Shown here: positions 9,151 through 17,959 of the stretch, piece by piece
Layout of the letters: each line of letters starts with the position of its first letter
Position numbering within the stretch: the first letter of the stretch is position 1
Assembly: GCF_003752415.1 (NCBI RefSeq)
Contig: NZ_RKHG01000001.1
Coordinates: forward strand, 3,286,001-3,350,000
From: Luteococcus japonicus
Lineage (GTDB): Bacteria > Actinomycetota > Actinomycetes > Propionibacteriales > Propionibacteriaceae
DNA length: 64,000 bases
Direction of reading: 5' to 3'
Position numbers and translations under genes: made by a program
Notes under the pieces: model-generated
The model's input: the letters and a program-made list of their open reading frames with translations, nothing else
What the model was told of the DNA's origin: nothing
Database searches by the model: none

Positions 9151-10358
9151 ACACCATCGAGGAGGCCCTGGAGGCGATGCGCGAAGGCCGGCCGGTGCTG
9201 GTGCTGGACGACGTGGACCGGGAGAACGAGGGCGACGTGATCGCCGCCGGCCAGACGCTCACCGATGAATGGACCGCGTGGGCGATCCGGCACAGCTCCG
9301 GCTACCTGTGCGCGCCGATGACCAATGAGTGGGCCGATCGGCTGGAGCTGCCGTTGATGGTGGAGGCGAACCAGGACAGCCTGCGCACTGCCTACACCAT
9401 CACCGTGGACGCGGCGCAGGGGACCACGACGGGAATCAGCGCCCATGACCGGGCCACCACCGTGCGGCGGCTGGCCACACCCGATGCCGTCCCGGCCGAT
9501 TTCACCCGGCCTGGCCACGTGGTGCCCTTGCGCGCCCGCGACGGGGGAGTGCTGACCCGTCGAGGCCACACAGAGGCCACCGTGGACCTGTGCCGGCTGG
9601 CCGGGCTGGCCCCGGTCGGGGTGATCGGCGAGCTGGTGCACGATGACGGCACCATGATGCGCACCGACGACGTGCTGTCCCTCGGGGAGAGGGAAGGACT
9701 GCCCGTGGTGACCATCGCCGACCTTGCCGCGTGGCGCCAGCTGCACGACCGGGTGGAAGAGGTGGCTCGCACCTCGGTGCCCACCGAAGCCGGACGCTTC
9801 GAGACGATCGGCTTCCGTGACCTGGTCACGGGCGCCGAGCACATCGCGATGATCAGTCCGCTGGGAATCGGGGGGCGCAACCTGGTGCGGATGCACTCCG
9901 AATGCCTGACCGGTGACGCGCTGGGCTCGCTGCGCTGCGACTGCGGCCCGCAGCTGCGGCGCGCGCAGGAGCTGCTCGGCGCCGAGCCCGGTGTGCTGGT
10001 CTACCTGCGGGGGCACGAGGGCCGCGGCGTCGGTCTGCTGAACAAGCTGCGCGCCTACCACCTGCAGGATGGCGGGGCGGACACCGTCGATGCCCAGACC
10101 CAGCTGGGCCTGCCCGTCGACGACCGCGAGTACGGGGCGGCAGCCGCCATCCTCACCGCCCTGGGAGTCACTGGTATCACCCTGCTCACCAACAATCCGG
10201 ACAAGGCAGAGGCGCTGCGGGCCGCGGGGCTGGAGGTGCTCGGAGTGCGTTCCGGCACCACCGGCGTCGGCGAGGACAACATCAGTTACCTGACCACCAA
10301 ACGAGACCGGATGGGGCACACCTTCCCGGCCAATCTGAAGAATGGAGAACCCGCATGA
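9147..10358 (+). CDS. ribBA: DHBP synthase / GTP cyclohydrolase II fusion
   Basis: This 403-aa bifunctional enzyme makes both riboflavin precursors: 3,4-dihydroxy-2-butanone 4-phosphate from ribulose 5-phosphate (N-terminal) and the pyrimidine from GTP (C-terminal). The N-terminal domain shows [26 protein letters not shown] and [18 protein letters not shown]. The cyclohydrolase domain carries the zinc ligands [21 protein letters not shown] and the [13 protein letters not shown] segment. The start overlaps the ribE stop and the end overlaps ribH, so translation is coupled. Confidence 0.96.
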   Translation: MNTIEEALEAMREGRPVLVLDDVDRENEGDVIAAGQTLTDEWTAWAIRHSSGYLCAPMTNEWADRLELPLMVEANQDSLRTAYTITVDAAQGTTTGISAHDRATTVRRLATPDAVPADFTRPGHVVPLRARDGGVLTRRGHTEATVDLCRLAGLAPVGVIGELVHDDGTMMRTDDVLSLGEREGLPVVTIADLAAWRQLHDRVEEVARTSVPTEAGRFETIGFRDLVTGAEHIAMISPLGIGGRNLVRMHSECLTGDALGSLRCDCGPQLRRAQELLGAEPGVLVYLRGHEGRGVGLLNKLRAYHLQDGGADTVDAQTQLGLPVDDREYGAAAAILTALGVTGITLLTNNPDKAEALRAAGLEVLGVRSGTTGVGEDNISYLTTKRDRMGHTFPANLKNGEPA

Positions 10359-10822
10359 GCGGCGCAGGAGCACCCACCATCATCGTCGACGGCAGCGGCC
10401 TGAAGGTCGCCATCGTCGCGGCGAGCTGGCACACCACCGTGATGGACGGCCTGGTCGACGGGGCCCAGCGTGGCCTGGCCGATGCCGGCGTCACCGACGT
10501 CACCCTGGTGCGCGTGCCGGGCACCTTCGAGCTGGCCGGGGCCTGCTCCGCGCTGGTTGACCACTTCGACGCCCTGGTGGCGCTCGGCGTGGTGATCCGC
10601 GGCGGCACCCCGCACTTCGAGTATGTCTGCGAGGCCGCCACCGTCGGGCTCACCGACGTGTCCGTGCGCACCGGCAAGCCGGTCGGCTTCGGCGTCCTGA
10701 CCTGCGACGACGAGCAGCAGGCGCTGGACCGCGCCGGGCTGGAGGGGTCGAGCGAGGACAAGGGTCACGAGGCCGCCACCGCCGCCGTCGCGACGGTGAT
10801 GTCGCTGCGCGCAGCGCTCTGA
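10355..10822 (+). CDS. ribH: 6,7-dimethyl-8-ribityllumazine synthase
   Basis: This 155-aa subunit belongs to the lumazine synthase shell, which joins the two precursors made by RibD and RibBA. Visible motifs are the substrate site [16 protein letters not shown] (residues 23-38), the PGTFELAGA loop and [14 protein letters not shown]. The last includes the conserved GGTPHF histidine and phosphate-site residues. It is the last gene of the riboswitch-controlled operon, which together with RibD, RibE and RibBA covers the pathway except for the dephosphorylation step. Confidence 0.96.
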   Translation: MSGAGAPTIIVDGSGLKVAIVAASWHTTVMDGLVDGAQRGLADAGVTDVTLVRVPGTFELAGACSALVDHFDALVALGVVIRGGTPHFEYVCEAATVGLTDVSVRTGKPVGFGVLTCDDEQQALDRAGLEGSSEDKGHEAATAAVATVMSLRAAL

Positions 10823-10860
10823 AGGTGCGCCGGGGGACACGTGGCCCGGGGCCTTGGAAG

Positions 10861-10911
10861 AACAATGTGTGAGTTTGGGGCTCCCCCAGGGATCCAAACT
10901 CACACATTGTT
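10861..10911. repeat. 18-bp perfect inverted repeat between ribH and leuB
   Basis: AACAATGTGTGAGTTTGG (10861-10878) is mirrored exactly by CCAAACTCACACATTGTT (10894-10911) around a 15-nt GC-rich loop. The arms are much more AT-rich than the surroundings. The position between two convergent genes fits a bidirectional terminator, but there is no U-tract and the composition looks foreign. It could also be a palindromic intergenic repeat. Confidence 0.8.
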
Positions 10912-10937
10912 GACGTCAGGCCAAGAGGTGTGGTCCA

Positions 10938-12017
10938 TCAGCCCCTGACGGCGGCGGCGATCGCGTCGCCCACCTCACTGGTGGAGCGCTTGGCGTCGCC
11001 GCGGGCGGCGATGTCCGCCTCCACAGCGGCCTCGATCCGGCGGGCATCCTCCGGGCGGCCCAGGTGGTCCAGCAGCAACACCATGGAGCTGATCGCGGCC
11101 GTCGGGTCCGCGATGCCCTGGCCGGCGATGTCCGGGGCGGAGCCGTGCACGGGCTCGAACATGCTCGGGAAGTCGCCGGTGGTGTTGATGTTGGCGCTGG
11201 CCGCCAGGCCGATGCCGCCGGTGATGGCGCCCGCCTCGTCGGTGAGGATGTCGCCGAACAGGTTGTCGGTGACGATCACGTCGAAGCGCTGCGGGTCGGT
11301 GACCAACATGATGGTGGCGGCATCGACGTGCAGGTAGTCACAGGTCACCTCGGGGTACTCGGTGGAAACCTGTTCGACGATCCGCTTCCACAGCCCGCCT
11401 GCATTGACCAGCACATTGTGCTTGTGCACCAGGGTGAGCTTCTTGCGACGGGCCATGGCGCGCTCGAAGGCGTCGCGAACCACGCGCTCCACGCCGAAGG
11501 CGGTGTTGACGCTCACCTCGGTGGCGATCTCGTGTTCGGTGCCCACGCGCACAGCACCACCGTTGCCGCAGTAGAGGCCCTCGGTGCCCTCGCGCACCAC
11601 GACGAAGTCGATCGGCCCCTGATCCAGCACGGCCGAAGAGAGGGGTGAGGCAGTGCCGGGGTAGTACTTGCTGGGGCGTAGGTTGACGCAGTGGTCGAAC
11701 AGGAAGCGCAGCTTGAGCAGCAGGCCCCGTTCCAGCAGGCCCGACGGGATCTCGGTGGAGCCGGGGGCGGCGCCGACGGCGCCCAGGATGATGGCGTCGC
11801 TGGCCTTGAGTTCCTCGATGGTGGCTTCGGGCAGCACCTCGCCGGTGCGCAGCCAGCGCTCGGCGCCCAGATCGTGCTCGACGAAGGTGAAGGCGTCCTC
11901 GCCGACGGTCGCCTTGAGGACCTTGAGGGCTTCGGTGGTGACCTCGGGGCCGATGCCGTCGCCTCCGATCACGGCGAGGGTGGGGGTCTTCGTAGAGTCA
12001 GGCGTCGCTGCAGTCAT
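10938..12017 (-). CDS. leuB: 3-isopropylmalate dehydrogenase
   Basis: This 359-aa NAD-dependent oxidative decarboxylase makes 4-methyl-2-oxopentanoate for leucine. With citramalate-derived substrates it also makes 2-oxobutyrate. The N-terminal nucleotide/substrate region is [20 protein letters not shown]. Other family signatures are [33 protein letters not shown] and the metal site [15 protein letters not shown]. The ATG at 12017 is preferred because TAGGAT (12025-12030 on this strand) lies exactly 7 nt upstream. The in-frame ATG at 12026 falls inside that hexamer. It is divergent from ilvE across a 76-bp promoter region. Confidence 0.95.
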   Translation of the reverse strand: MTAATPDSTKTPTLAVIGGDGIGPEVTTEALKVLKATVGEDAFTFVEHDLGAERWLRTGEVLPEATIEELKASDAIILGAVGAAPGSTEIPSGLLERGLLLKLRFLFDHCVNLRPSKYYPGTASPLSSAVLDQGPIDFVVVREGTEGLYCGNGGAVRVGTEHEIATEVSVNTAFGVERVVRDAFERAMARRKKLTLVHKHNVLVNAGGLWKRIVEQVSTEYPEVTCDYLHVDAATIMLVTDPQRFDVIVTDNLFGDILTDEAGAITGGIGLAASANINTTGDFPSMFEPVHGSAPDIAGQGIADPTAAISSMVLLLDHLGRPEDARRIEAAVEADIAARGDAKRSTSEVGDAIAAAVRG

Positions 12018-12024
12018 GGCAGCC

Positions 12025-12086
12025 ATCCTAGGACCAAAATCCCATTCCGCGAGACGATTGTCTCAGGATGGGGACCGGTCTAGGCT
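12025..12086. promoter_or_regulatory. Divergent leuB / ilvE promoters
   Basis: Toward ilvE, a -35 TTGTCT (12058-12063), 17-bp spacer and -10 TAGGCT (12081-12086) are followed by 7 nt and the ATG. Toward leuB on the minus strand, TAGGAT (12030-12025) is followed by 7 nt and the ATG. No good -35 is visible for leuB. Both transcripts should be leaderless, so regulation must act at initiation and not through a leader attenuator. Confidence 0.75.
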
Positions 12087-12093
12087 GTTCGCC

Positions 12094-13176
12094 ATGGCAC
12101 TTGAGTTCACCGTCCGCGACGACCAGCAGTACACAGACCAGGCCCGGCTCGACGAGATCTTCGCCAACCCCGGCTTCGGCGACCACTTCACCGACCACAT
12201 GGCCGTCGCGACGTGGACCAAGGAGAAGGATTGGCACGACGCCGGCGTGGTGCGCTACGGCTCCCTGGCCTCCGACCCTGCCAGCGCCGTCTTCCACTAT
12301 GCCCAGGAGATCTTCGAGGGCCTGAAGGCCTATCGGCGTGCCGACGGCTCGGTCTGGCTCTTCCGCCCCGAGGCCAATGGCGAGCGCCTGCGCAATTCCG
12401 CTGCACGGCTGGCGCTGCCGCAGCTGCCTGTGGAGGACTTCGTCGCCGGTGTCCGCGCGCTGGTCGAGGTGGACCAGCGCTGGGTGCCCGGCGGTGCCGA
12501 GCAGAGCCTCTACCTGCGTCCGTTCACCATCGCCAACGAGAACTTCCTGGGCGTGCGGGCCGCGCACACGGCCACCTTCTGCGTGATCGCCTCTCCCGTG
12601 GGGGCCTACTTCAAGGGCGGCGTGAGCGCCGTCGACATCTGGGTCAGCCTGGACTCCTCCCGGGCCGGGGCCGGCGGCACCGGTGCCGCCAAGTGCGGTG
12701 GCAACTACGCCGCGAGCCTCCAGGCCACCAACGAGGCCTATGCCCACGGGTGCAGCCAGGTCCTCTTCCTGGACGCCACCGATCGCAGCCACATCGACGA
12801 GCTCGGCGGCATGAACTTCTTCGTGATCACGCGCGACGGTCAACTCGTGACCCCCGAGTTGACCGGCAACATCCTGCCCGGCATCACCCGCGACTCGATC
12901 CTCACCATGGCTCCCGACATCGGCTTCACGCCCGTCGAGCGCCGGATCACCCTGCAGGAAGTGCTGGACGGGATCGCCGACGGCAGCATCGTCGAGGCCT
13001 TCGCTTGCGGCACCGCGGCCGTCGTCACACCCATCGCCAGCCTCACGGTGCGCGACCAGGTGCATCGTCTGCCCGAGGTGGCCGAGTCGCAGTCGCTGGA
13101 CATCCGCCAGCGCCTGGTCGACATCCAGTACGGCCGCGCGGAGGACCCCTATGGCTGGACCCACAAGGTCTGCTGA
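12094..13176 (+). CDS. ilvE: Branched-chain amino acid aminotransferase
   Basis: This 360-aa PLP enzyme (fold type IV) exchanges amino groups between glutamate and the oxo acids of leucine, isoleucine and valine. The segment FHYAQEIFEGLKAYRRADGSVWLFRPEAN is characteristic. The PLP lysine is in GGTGAAKCGGNYAAS. The PLP-phosphate-binding region GNILPGITRDSIL and the ACGTAAVVTPI motif follow. The ATG at 12094 is fixed by a leaderless promoter (TAGGCT + 7 nt). cimA follows 1 nt after the stop, forming an ilvE-cimA operon. Confidence 0.96.
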   Translation: MALEFTVRDDQQYTDQARLDEIFANPGFGDHFTDHMAVATWTKEKDWHDAGVVRYGSLASDPASAVFHYAQEIFEGLKAYRRADGSVWLFRPEANGERLRNSAARLALPQLPVEDFVAGVRALVEVDQRWVPGGAEQSLYLRPFTIANENFLGVRAAHTATFCVIASPVGAYFKGGVSAVDIWVSLDSSRAGAGGTGAAKCGGNYAASLQATNEAYAHGCSQVLFLDATDRSHIDELGGMNFFVITRDGQLVTPELTGNILPGITRDSILTMAPDIGFTPVERRITLQEVLDGIADGSIVEAFACGTAAVVTPIASLTVRDQVHRLPEVAESQSLDIRQRLVDIQYGRAEDPYGWTHKVC

Positions 13177-13177
13177 C

Positions 13178-14797
13178 ATGGAGATGCCCCTGCCCCCGGA
13201 CAACTTCCACATCCTCGACACCACCCTTCGAGACGGTGCCCAGCAGGAGGGCCTGCGGCTGTCGGTGGCGGACAAGCTCCGCATCGCCGGGCATCTGGAC
13301 GCCCTCGGCGTGACCTTCATCGAGGGCGGCTGGCCGGGCGCCAATCCCAATGACACGGCCTTCTTCGTCGCGGCCGCACAGGAACTCCAACTGGCCAACT
13401 CCCGGTTGGTCGCCTTCGGTTCCACCCGCAAGGCGGGTGGGCGTGCCGCCGACGACCCACTCACCGCGGCTCTGCGCGATGCCGGGACCGACTACGTCTG
13501 CCTCGTCGCCAAGAGCCACGACGCCCACGTCACCCATGCCCTGCGCACCACCCTGGAGGAGAACCTGGCGATGGTGGCCGACACCGTCAGCCACCTCGTG
13601 GAGCACGGCAAGCACGTCTTCGTCGACTGCGAACACTTCTTCGACGGCTACCGGGCCAATCCCGGCTACGCCCTGGAGGTTGTCCGCACGGCCGCCGAGG
13701 CCGGCGCCGAGGTGGTCGTGCTGTGCGACACCAATGGCGGGATGCTGCCCAGCCAGATGGGCGACGTCGTCTCGGCGGCGGGCGCGGTGGGGGTCGACCT
13801 GGGCATCCATTGCCACAACGACACGGGCTGCGCCGTGGCCAACACCATCGCGGCGGTCGAAGCCGGCGCCATGCACATCCAGGGAACCGTCAACGGCTAC
13901 GGGGAACGTACCGGCAACGCCGACCTGACCACGGTGGTGGCCAACCTGCAGCTCAAGTATGGCTGGCCACTGCTCACGGACCAGCAACTGGCCGGTCTCA
14001 CCCACACCTCGCACGCCATTGCCGACATCACCAACCAGGCCCCGCACACCCGCCAGCCCTATGTGGGGCACTCATCCTTTGCGCACAAGGCGGGTCTGCA
14101 CGCGTCGGCCATCAAGGTCGACGCCGACCTGTACCAGCACGTCGACCCGTCGGCCGTGGGCAATGACATGCGGATGCTGATCAGCGACATGGCGGGACGC
14201 GCCAATGTGCAGATCAAGGGCGAACAGCTCGGTTTCGACCTGTCCGACCGAGAACTGGCCGCTCGGATCACGGAGATCATCAAGCGCCGCGAAGCCGATG
14301 GCTACTCCTATGAGGCGGCGGACGCGAGCTTCGAGCTCCTGCTGCGCGACGAGCTGGGGGAACTGGACGCCCCCTTCGGAATTGCGAGCTGGCGGGTGCT
14401 CACCGAACACCGTCCCGGCGATGCCGAGGGCGACACCTATTCCGAGGCGACGGTGAAGCTGGTGGCCCATGATCCCGAGCTCGGGCCCAAGCGGCTGGCC
14501 GTGGTGGGCGAGGGCAATGGCCCCGTCGACGCCCTGGACGATGCCCTCACCCAGGCCCTGGTTCCTGTCTTCGGCCAGGTGGAGCGCTTCAAGCTCGTCG
14601 ACTACCGGGTGAGGATCATGGAGACCGGTGGCACCGATGCCGTCACTCGCACGCTGATCGACATGTCCGATGGTGACCACACCTGGACCACTGTCGGGGT
14701 GGGGGGCAATGTGATCGAGTCCAGCTGGGAGGCACTGTCCGATGCCTACTTCTTCGGCCTCGTGAAGGGCTATGGACGGCCTCAGCCGATCCAGTAG
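13178..14797 (+). CDS. cimA: (R)-citramalate synthase
   Basis: This 539-aa protein is a DRE-TIM acyltransferase related to 2-isopropylmalate synthase. CimA condenses acetyl-CoA and pyruvate to citramalate, the entry to a threonine-independent isoleucine route completed by LeuCD and LeuB. The metal and active-site strand DTTLRDGAQQEG (residues 13-24) and the FIEGGWPGANPND motif are visible. So are the histidine pair IHCHNDTGCAVANT and the NGYGERTGNADL signature. The C-terminal regulatory (LeuA dimer) domain spans about residues 410-535. FIEGGWPGANPND and the ~540-aa size match the citramalate-synthase family (TIGR00977 type) better than LeuA. Annotation as LeuA is the alternative. Confidence 0.9.
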   Translation: MEMPLPPDNFHILDTTLRDGAQQEGLRLSVADKLRIAGHLDALGVTFIEGGWPGANPNDTAFFVAAAQELQLANSRLVAFGSTRKAGGRAADDPLTAALRDAGTDYVCLVAKSHDAHVTHALRTTLEENLAMVADTVSHLVEHGKHVFVDCEHFFDGYRANPGYALEVVRTAAEAGAEVVVLCDTNGGMLPSQMGDVVSAAGAVGVDLGIHCHNDTGCAVANTIAAVEAGAMHIQGTVNGYGERTGNADLTTVVANLQLKYGWPLLTDQQLAGLTHTSHAIADITNQAPHTRQPYVGHSSFAHKAGLHASAIKVDADLYQHVDPSAVGNDMRMLISDMAGRANVQIKGEQLGFDLSDRELAARITEIIKRREADGYSYEAADASFELLLRDELGELDAPFGIASWRVLTEHRPGDAEGDTYSEATVKLVAHDPELGPKRLAVVGEGNGPVDALDDALTQALVPVFGQVERFKLVDYRVRIMETGGTDAVTRTLIDMSDGDHTWTTVGVGGNVIESSWEALSDAYFFGLVKGYGRPQPIQ

Positions 14798-15296
14798 CGC
14801 CGCTTGGGCTTGACCGGCTCGTTCCCCGGGTCTGTCGAGGGTTGCCAGATGTTCTCCAGCACGCCGCCGCACCGCTCGATGGTGCGGGCCGAGGCGATGT
14901 TGTCGTCGTCGCAGGTGACCAGTACCCGGTCCACGCCCAATGCGTTGAGTCGGGTGACGGACTGCCGCAGGATCTCGGTGGCGCACCCGTGGCGGCGAAA
15001 GTCCGGCCCCACGGCATAGCCGATGTGCCCGTCGATGGTGCGCAGGAAGTCGTTGAGCGCGTGCCGGATGGAGACGCGGCCCACGACCTGACCGTCCACC
15101 TCGGCGCGGAGGAAGTCTGCCGGGACTCTGCCCGGCGCCAGATCGATGCCTGCCGCCTCCCGTGCGACGGTTGACGGGAGCTCCCCCCAGCCCCGTCGGC
15201 CAGCAGGAACTCGAAGTCGTCGGCCAGCAGCTGCTCGGGCAGGGCGCGACAGCCCGCCTCGTCGGCGGCGGTCGGTGGGCGAAGGATCAGTTCCAT
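14782..15296 (-). pseudogene. GNAT acetyltransferase, single frameshift
   Basis: The N-terminus MELILRPPTAADEAGCRALPEQLLADDFEFLLADGAG starts at the ATG at 15296. The rest of a GNAT domain is in another frame, from GELPSTVAREAAGIDL to the end: FLRAEVDGQVVGRVSIRHALNDFLRTIDGHIGYAVGPDFRRHGCATEILRQS, with the acetyl-CoA loop, then DDDNIASARTIERCGG. One base is missing in or near a run of six G (forward run of C at 15183-15188), so a frame correction would give about 172 aa. Because it is a homopolymer, either true decay or a sequencing error is possible. A CAGACT hexamer lies 6 nt upstream of the ATG. The substrate is unknown. Confidence 0.75.
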
Positions 15297-15309
15297 CGGC
15301 CCAGTCTGG

Positions 15310-16606
15310 CGCGGCTGGGTGCTGCGCCATGGATTTTTCGCAGTGCTGTCCAAGGTCCCGGCCCTGGGCGACGAGGGAGATGAGCTCCAGGACCATGGCG
15401 TGGCTCTGCTCGAGGCTCGGCAGGGGCAGGAATTCGGCGGCACTGTGGAAGTTGTGCGCGCCGGTGAAGGAGTTGGGAGTCAGCACCCCGTGCTGGCTGA
15501 GCCAGGAGCCATCGGTGCCGCCTCGCATCGCGGTCGGCTTCGGCGTGATGCCGAGCCGCTCCATCGCGGTGAACATCAGGTCCACGGCGGTGCGGTTGGT
15601 CTCGGTCAGGGAGTCGGCGATGTTGGCGTAGGTGTCCATGATGGTCACCTCGACGCGGGCACCGGGGTGCAGGGTCCGCACCCGTTCTGCGGCGCCCAGC
15701 ACCAGGCGCTTGCGCTCGTCGAAGCGCGTCAGGTCATGATCGCGGATGTTGGCATGCAGGGTGGCCGTCGACGGGTTCGCCTCCACTCCGGTCACCCAGA
15801 CGAAACCCTCGGTGCCCTCCGTGTGCCCCGGTGCTTCGCGTCGGTCCAGCTGGGCCACCAGGTCATGCAGCACCAGCACCGGGTTGACCAGCACGCCCTT
15901 CGCGGACATCGGAGGCGCCGAAACCCCCTGCACACGTGCCTCGACGGCGGCCGCGTTGAAGGTCTGCCAGACCACCTCGCCCAGCTCGCAGCAGTCCAGC
16001 GTCCAGGCGAAGGCGACGGGGAAGCGGTCCAGGTCCATGGTGCGCACACCGCGCAGCCCGATCTCCTCGTCTCGTCGGGCACGACCGCTAGGTGGACGTC
16101 ACCGTGCACGGCCGCCGGATCCTGCAGGAGCCGGGCGGCGGCCTCCATCTCCGAGGCGATGGCCGCCTTGTCATCGGCGCCCAGCACGCTGGATCCATCC
16201 GTCACCAGGAGCCGCTGGCCGGCATGGCGTTCGAGTTACGGATGCTCGGCAACGCGGATCCACGCCCGGGACTGCTCGTCCAGACACAGGTCCCCACCGT
16301 GTTGGGAGACGACCCGGGCATGCACCTCGGGGGGAAAGCCCGGCATCGGCGGTGTCCAGGTGCACCACGAAACCCACCGCGGGCACGGTCCCGTGCCCGT
16401 CGGGCAGCCGTGCGGGAATCCGGGCCGTCAGGACCGACGTCTCAGACAGGTGCACGTCGCTGGTTCCGGCGCTGCGCAGTTCGTCGGCCAGGAGCTCGGC
16501 CAACTCGCGTTGTCCGGGGGAACTCGGCACCACGGTGGCCGAGGCATCGGACTGGCTGCTGCTTGCGGCGGAAGAAGCGCTCGGCCAGCGCGTCCTGGAC
16601 GCCCAT
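15310..16606 (-). pseudogene. pepT: Peptidase T (M20B tripeptidase) pseudogene
   Basis: Peptidase T is a zinc tripeptidase; its segments are recognisable here across changing frames. They run VVPSSPGQRELAELLADELRSAG, VGFVVHLDTAD (metal His), PEVHARVVSQHGGD, TDGSSVLGADDKAAIA (metal Asp) and VHLAVVPDE. The long C-terminal part EIGLRGVRTMDLDRFPVAFAWTLDCC...MRGGTDGSWLSQHGVLTPN follows. Visible lesions are a frameshift near 16570 (about 5 nt missing), an extra G near 16340, an in-frame TAA at 16236-16238 where GAA is expected, and a 5-bp tandem duplication (CTCGT CTCGT) at 16066-16075. The stop codon is also lost, so the last frame runs into the GNAT sequence. It begins 4 nt after deoA, as in a former operon. 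The left boundary is approximate. Confidence 0.9.
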
Positions 16607-16610
16607 CGGG

Positions 16611-17906
16611 TCAGCTGATCCGGTCGATCAGCAGGGGCTGGCGGTCCAGTGCCTCGGGACCGATCTCGATGCCGCCCACCAGTGCCTCGCGGGCCCGCGC
16701 GAAGGCATCCGGGGTGTCGGTGTGCAGGGTGAGAAGGGGCTGGCCCTTGACCACGCGGTCACCCGGCTTGGCGTGCATCACCACACCGGCTCCGGCCTGC
16801 ACCGGATCCTCCTTGCGGGCGCGGCCCGCGCCCAGGCGCCAGGCGGCCACGCCGACAGCCATCGCATCCAGAGTGGTCAGGACGCCGTCTGCCTCGGCCA
16901 GGACCTCGTCGGAGTTCTGGGCGACGGGCAGGGTCGCCTCGGGGTCTCCGCCCTGGGCGCGCACCATCCGCTTCCAGACGTCCATCGCGGAACCGTCCTT
17001 GAGCGCCTTCTCGGGGTCGGCATCGCTGCCGGCGGCCTGCAGCATCTCCCTGGCCAGCGCCAGGGTCAGCTCGACGACGTCGGCCGGGCCACCGCCGGCG
17101 AGTACCTCGACGGATTCGGTGACCTCCAGCGCATTGCCGGCCGTCAGGCCCAGCGGAGTGGACATGTCCGTGAGCAGGGCGACGGTGTTCACCTCGGCAG
17201 CCTTGCCGAGTGCCACCATCCTGCTGGCCAGTTCGCGGGCATCATCCAGGTTCTTCATGAAGGCACCGGAGCCCACCTTCACGTCGAGCACCAGGGCGCC
17301 GGTGCCCTCGGCGATCTTCTTGCTCATGATGGAACTGGCGATCAGCGGGATGGCCTCCACGGTGCCGGTGACGTCGCGTAGCGCATAGAGCTTCTTGTCG
17401 GCGCGGGCCAGGCCGTCGCCGGCTGCGCAGATGACGGCACCCACCTCCTCGAGCTGGGCCATCATCTCCTCATTGCTGAGCAGGGCGCGCCAGCCGGGGA
17501 TGGACTCCATCTTGTCCAGGGTGCCGCCGGTGTGTCCCAGGCCGCGGCCCGAGAGTTGGGGGACCGCGACGCCGCAGGCGGCCACGAGCGGGGCCAGGGG
17601 CAGGGTGATCTTGTCTCCCACGCCGCCGGTGGAGTGCTTGTCCGAGGTGGGTCGGCTGAGCGAGGAGAAGTCCAACCGCACGCCGGTGTCGATCATGGAC
17701 TGGGTCCAGGTGGCGAGCTCGCGGTCGTCCAGGCCCCGGAAGAGGACAGCCATGGCCATCGATGACATCTGCTCGTCGGCAACCACACCGTCGGTGTAGG
17801 CATGGATCAGCCAGTCGATCTGCTCGTCGGTGAGTGTTCCGCCGTCGCGCTTGGCGCGGATCAGTTCCACCGCGCTGAATGACCGTGCCTCGAAGTCCTT
17901 GACCAT
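16611..17906 (-). CDS. deoA: Thymidine phosphorylase
   Basis: This 431-aa enzyme reversibly phosphorolyses thymidine or deoxyuridine to the base and deoxyribose 1-phosphate. The alpha domain and the family signature DKHSTGGVGDKITLPLAPLVAACG (about residues 88-111) are present. So are SGRGLGHTGGTLDKMESIPG, the SSIMSKKIAEG motif and VKVGSGAFMKN. The C-terminal pyrimidine nucleoside phosphorylase domain occupies about residues 340-431. TTTACT lies 6 nt upstream of the ATG, fitting a leaderless mRNA. It stands upstream of the dead pepT gene; no deoC or deoB is visible nearby. Confidence 0.95.
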   Translation of the reverse strand: MVKDFEARSFSAVELIRAKRDGGTLTDEQIDWLIHAYTDGVVADEQMSSMAMAVLFRGLDDRELATWTQSMIDTGVRLDFSSLSRPTSDKHSTGGVGDKITLPLAPLVAACGVAVPQLSGRGLGHTGGTLDKMESIPGWRALLSNEEMMAQLEEVGAVICAAGDGLARADKKLYALRDVTGTVEAIPLIASSIMSKKIAEGTGALVLDVKVGSGAFMKNLDDARELASRMVALGKAAEVNTVALLTDMSTPLGLTAGNALEVTESVEVLAGGGPADVVELTLALAREMLQAAGSDADPEKALKDGSAMDVWKRMVRAQGGDPEATLPVAQNSDEVLAEADGVLTTLDAMAVGVAAWRLGAGRARKEDPVQAGAGVVMHAKPGDRVVKGQPLLTLHTDTPDAFARAREALVGGIEIGPEALDRQPLLIDRIS

Positions 17907-17959
17907 GCACCCAGTAAACCAGCACCCGCGGTGCCGGCCCGCGACGGTATCCTCGCCGC

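Noticed and set aside
14782-16047. Apparent PepT-GNAT fusion protein
   Set aside because: The open frame joins the end of a frameshifted pepT to the second half of a frameshifted GNAT gene. The GNAT N-terminus with its own start lies in another frame, so the fusion is an artefact of decay.
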